NCBI GenBank assembly: GCA_937949545.1
Contig: CALEDR010000009.1
Coordinates: 1-64,000 of the forward strand
Direction of reading: 5' to 3'
Origin: an uncultured Phycisphaerae bacterium
GTDB lineage: Bacteria; Planctomycetota; Phycisphaerae; Sedimentisphaerales; Anaerohalosphaeraceae
DNA: 64,000 nt
A model generated the notes under the pieces. It saw only the letters and a program-made list of their open reading frames with translations, made no database searches and was not told where the DNA came from. This document shows positions 61,887-64,000 of this stretch, one piece after another; the stretch's first letter is position 1; every line of letters begins with the position of its first letter. A program made the translations under genes and the position numbers.

Positions 61887-63680
61887 TCAGGCGTTTGCCT
61901 GCCTGTTTTCCGACGGAATCTTCATCGGTCCCGGCATCAGCGTGCCGTCCAGACCGCCTCGGCGAGTCGGAATTTCCGGCTTGCCTTCCGACAAGGATTT
62001 CTTCTCTTCGCCGCCGGCAGAGGCCGCTTGGTCTTCCGCCGCCCAGCGAACCCGACGCAGCGACAGGCCGATCTTGCGGGCTTCCGTATCTACCCGAAGA
62101 ATCTTCACCTCCAGCACATCGCCGATCTTGACGACATCCTGCGGAGACTCGACCTTCTCGTCGGACAGCTCGGAAATATGAAGCAGACCTTCCAAATCCG
62201 GCTCCAGCTCGACAAACACCCCGAAGTTGGTCAGTTTGGTCACCACACCGCGGACAATCTGTCCCGGAATATACTTTTCCGGAATCGCCCGAACCCACGG
62301 GTCTTCCGTCAGCTGCTTGATGCCCAGCGAAATGCGGTGCTTCTCTTCATCCATTTCGAGCACCACACACTTGACTTCCTGGCCCTTCTGAAGGCACTCG
62401 CCGGGGTGATTGTACTTCTTCGTCCAGCTCAGGTCGGAAATATGAATCAGCCCGTCAATCCCCGGCTCAATCTCCACAAAGGCCCCGTAGTTGGTCAAAC
62501 TGGTCACCTTTGTCGTGACAATCGTCCCGACCGGATACTTCTGGCCGGCAATCGACCACGGGTTGGTTTCCAGCTGCTTTAAGCCCAGGGAAATCTCCTG
62601 CTTGTCCTTATTGATGTCCAGCACGGCCACTTCGACTTCCTGGCCGACCTGCAGGATATCCGCCGGATGGGCAATCCGCTTGGTCCAGCTCATCTCGCTG
62701 ATGTGAATCAGGCCCTCGACGCCTTCTTCCAGCCGCACAAAGGCCCCGTAATTCATAATATTGACTACCGTGCCCTTCACCCGGCTGCCGACCGGATACC
62801 GCTGAGCCACCGTTTCCCACGGACTGGGGGTCTTCTGCTTCAGTCCCAGCGAAACCTTTTCGGCCTGCCGGTCGATGCCGATAACCACACATTCGATTTC
62901 CTGATCCATCTGCACCATTTCGGACGGATGAGAGATGCGGCCCCAGCTCATATCCGAAATATGCAACAGGCCGTCCAGACCGCCCAAATCGATAAAGACG
63001 CCGAAATCGGCGATGTTTTTGACCACGCCCTTGCGGAGCTGACCGACTTCCAGTTCAGACAGCAGCTTTTCCTTGTTGGCCTGCCGATTCTCTTCAATAA
63101 TCTTCCGGCGGGACACGACAATATTGTGGTTTTCCGTATCGATCTTGAGAATCTTGCACTCAATTTCCTGACCGATAAACCGGCTGATGTCGCCGGGCTT
63201 GCGGATGTCCACCTGCGAGGCGGGCAGAAAAACCGGCACGCCGATATCCACCAGCAGACCGCCCTTGATGCGGCGGCTGACAACGCCCTTGACGATATCG
63301 CCCTCTTTGTGATGCGTAATCACATGCTCCCAGCCGCGAATCCGATCGGCCTTCCGCTTGGACAGCAGAATCGACCCTTCGGCATCCACTTCTTCCAGAA
63401 GCACCTCGATTTCCCCGCCCGGCCGAATCTCCGAGGGGTCATCAAATTCCGAAGCATCCACAATGCCTTCGCTCTTTAAACCCAGTTCGACAATCACATC
63501 ATTGCCCAGCTGGGTGATAATCCGCCCTTTGACAATCGTGCCCGGAACGAGGGCTTCCACATTCTTATCCAGAACCTCGCCGAGCAGCTTGTCATGCTCA
63601 TCCGTAAAGATTTCACTGACTTGTTTTTCGAGTTCCTCGGCCGTCAGACCGAGCTTGCTGATAATGTTTCTGTCCACCAT
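61887..63680 (-). CDS. rpsA: 30S ribosomal protein S1
   Basis: A 597-residue S1 with six S1 RNA-binding domains at about 44-110, 125-193, 211-281, 296-368, 383-455 and 470-544. The later ones show the repeated core NYGAFVRLEEGVEGLIHISEMSW. Domains 1 and 2 bind the ribosome and are more divergent, as in other bacteria. Known S1 helps the 30S subunit load mRNAs with weak or structured leaders, of interest because several genes here lack Shine-Dalgarno sites. The C-terminal about 50 residues are a variable acidic/basic tail. It follows ispH by 137 bases on the same strand. Confidence 0.96.
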   Translation of the reverse strand: MVDRNIISKLGLTAEELEKQVSEIFTDEHDKLLGEVLDKNVEALVPGTIVKGRIITQLGNDVIVELGLKSEGIVDASEFDDPSEIRPGGEIEVLLEEVDAEGSILLSKRKADRIRGWEHVITHHKEGDIVKGVVSRRIKGGLLVDIGVPVFLPASQVDIRKPGDISRFIGQEIECKILKIDTENHNIVVSRRKIIEENRQANKEKLLSELEVGQLRKGVVKNIADFGVFIDLGGLDGLLHISDMSWGRISHPSEMVQMDQEIECVVIGIDRQAEKVSLGLKQKTPSPWETVAQRYPVGSRVKGTVVNIMNYGAFVRLEEGVEGLIHISEMSWTKRIAHPADILQVGQEVEVAVLDINKDKQEISLGLKQLETNPWSIAGQKYPVGTIVTTKVTSLTNYGAFVEIEPGIDGLIHISDLSWTKKYNHPGECLQKGQEVKCVVLEMDEEKHRISLGIKQLTEDPWVRAIPEKYIPGQIVRGVVTKLTNFGVFVELEPDLEGLLHISELSDEKVESPQDVVKIGDVLEVKILRVDTEARKIGLSLRRVRWAAEDQAASAGGEEKKSLSEGKPEIPTRRGGLDGTLMPGPMKIPSENRQANA

Positions 63681-63817
63681 AAAAAATCCGTCTCTTGTGG
63701 AGTCTGTTCATCCGCACCGACCGCGCCCCACATGTACGCTGCCGGGCTTTTTGCATCCCGGGTTAATCTATGCATTGCCGCCGGCCCACACAGCCGACGG
63801 TCTTTCTTTTCATCTTG

Positions 63818-64000
63818 TCAAAGAGCCGGTTCTTCCGGAGAGTATTCCTGCAGATGCCTGACAAAGTCTTCGATGACCCAGTCCGGAGTCGAAGCTCCAG
63901 CGGTAACGCCTGCGGTTCGTTTCCCGGAAAGCACTCTTCTATCAAGTTCCTGCCAGTTTTGCAAATGAAACGTTTGCGGATTGTGTTTTTTGCAGAGTTC
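63818..64000 (-). CDS. ispH: 4-hydroxy-3-methylbut-2-enyl diphosphate reductase, C-terminal part
   Basis: The last 60 codons of a gene running off the right edge. The peptide RTAGVTAGASTPDWVIEDFVRHLQ is the diagnostic C-terminal block of IspH/LytB (V-G-x-T-A-G-A-S-T-P), in which the Ser/Thr contact the substrate diphosphate near the 4Fe-4S cluster. IspH makes IPP and DMAPP in the last step of the MEP isoprenoid pathway. The stop is TGA at 63820-63818. It is immediately upstream of rpsA on the same strand, an order also seen as a gene fusion in some Firmicutes. Confidence 0.92.
   Translation of the reverse strand, partial: ELCKKHNPQTFHLQNWQELDRRVLSGKRTAGVTAGASTPDWVIEDFVRHLQEYSPEEPAL

Noticed and set aside
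1-64000. CRISPR array, insertion sequence, prophage or toxin-antitoxin system
   Set aside because: No regularly spaced repeats, transposase, integrase or phage structural gene, and no small toxin-antitoxin pair was recognised on either strand.

Overview
The window reads as a piece of a planctomycete chromosome, most likely class Phycisphaerae, possibly Sedimentisphaerales. This rests on several features: ECF sigma factors of the Rhodopirellula type, a membrane-bound FecR-like regulator with a carbohydrate-binding tail, a PEP-CTERM protein, a LamG protein with a dockerin-like C-terminus (DLADFALMAQNWL), a bacterial V-type ATPase, and LPS-type genes (hldD, lptB) that imply an outer membrane. 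The lineage is inferred from gene content, not from a marker gene. No rRNA, tRNA, CRISPR array or insertion sequence was recognised.

Layout. 1-6 kb is a surface-polysaccharide cluster: two glycosyltransferases, a PAPS sulfotransferase, an alkaline-phosphatase-fold phosphodiesterase and a Wzx-like flippase with a large insert. 6-10.8 kb holds a membrane-fused spermidine-synthase-like protein, a CE15-like esterase, an MTA phosphorylase and a PilZ protein. 10.8-22 kb is mostly housekeeping: lptB-def-acpS on the minus strand, then a GcvT-like protein, a phosphoesterase, yidC, mnmE, an FHA histidine kinase, an ECF sigma/anti-sigma pair, hldD and a small membrane protein. 22-32 kb carries a GDSL/beta-helix secreted protein, a candidate small RNA, a Xaa-Pro peptidase, hpt, a SYLF lipoprotein, thiC under a TPP riboswitch, and a KaiC-like/PEP-synthase-like fusion.

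32-41 kb looks like a cellulose-use locus. A PEP-CTERM protein and a LamG protein share a related N-terminal module and flank an ECF sigma factor with its FecR-like partner. They are followed by cellobiose phosphorylase (GH94) overlapping a secreted GH5 glucanase. A plausible division of labour is that GH5 cuts the polymer outside, GH94 phosphorolyses cellobiose inside, and the sigma/FecR pair senses carbohydrate.

41-45 kb (minus) is the most unusual block. It encodes a membrane-anchored GrpE-like protein, an Hsp70 without the C-terminal lid, and a membrane-anchored protein whose C-terminus looks like a J-domain with an HPD motif. Together they look like a compact membrane-tethered Hsp70 system. 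45.6-47.5 kb is an unrecognised membrane/helical-repeat protein with its own promoter. 47.6-56.4 kb is a nine-gene V-type ATPase operon (H-I-K-E-C-F-A-B-D) whose K subunit keeps the residues that bind Na+ in Enterococcus hirae. The window ends with a cytidylate-kinase-like protein, a GH106-type rhamnosidase, a cluster of GC-rich hairpins, a TauE/SafE permease, ribosomal protein S1 and the 3' end of ispH.

Some genes lack a visible Shine-Dalgarno site, and two have sigma70-like promoters placed so that transcription would begin at or next to the ATG.
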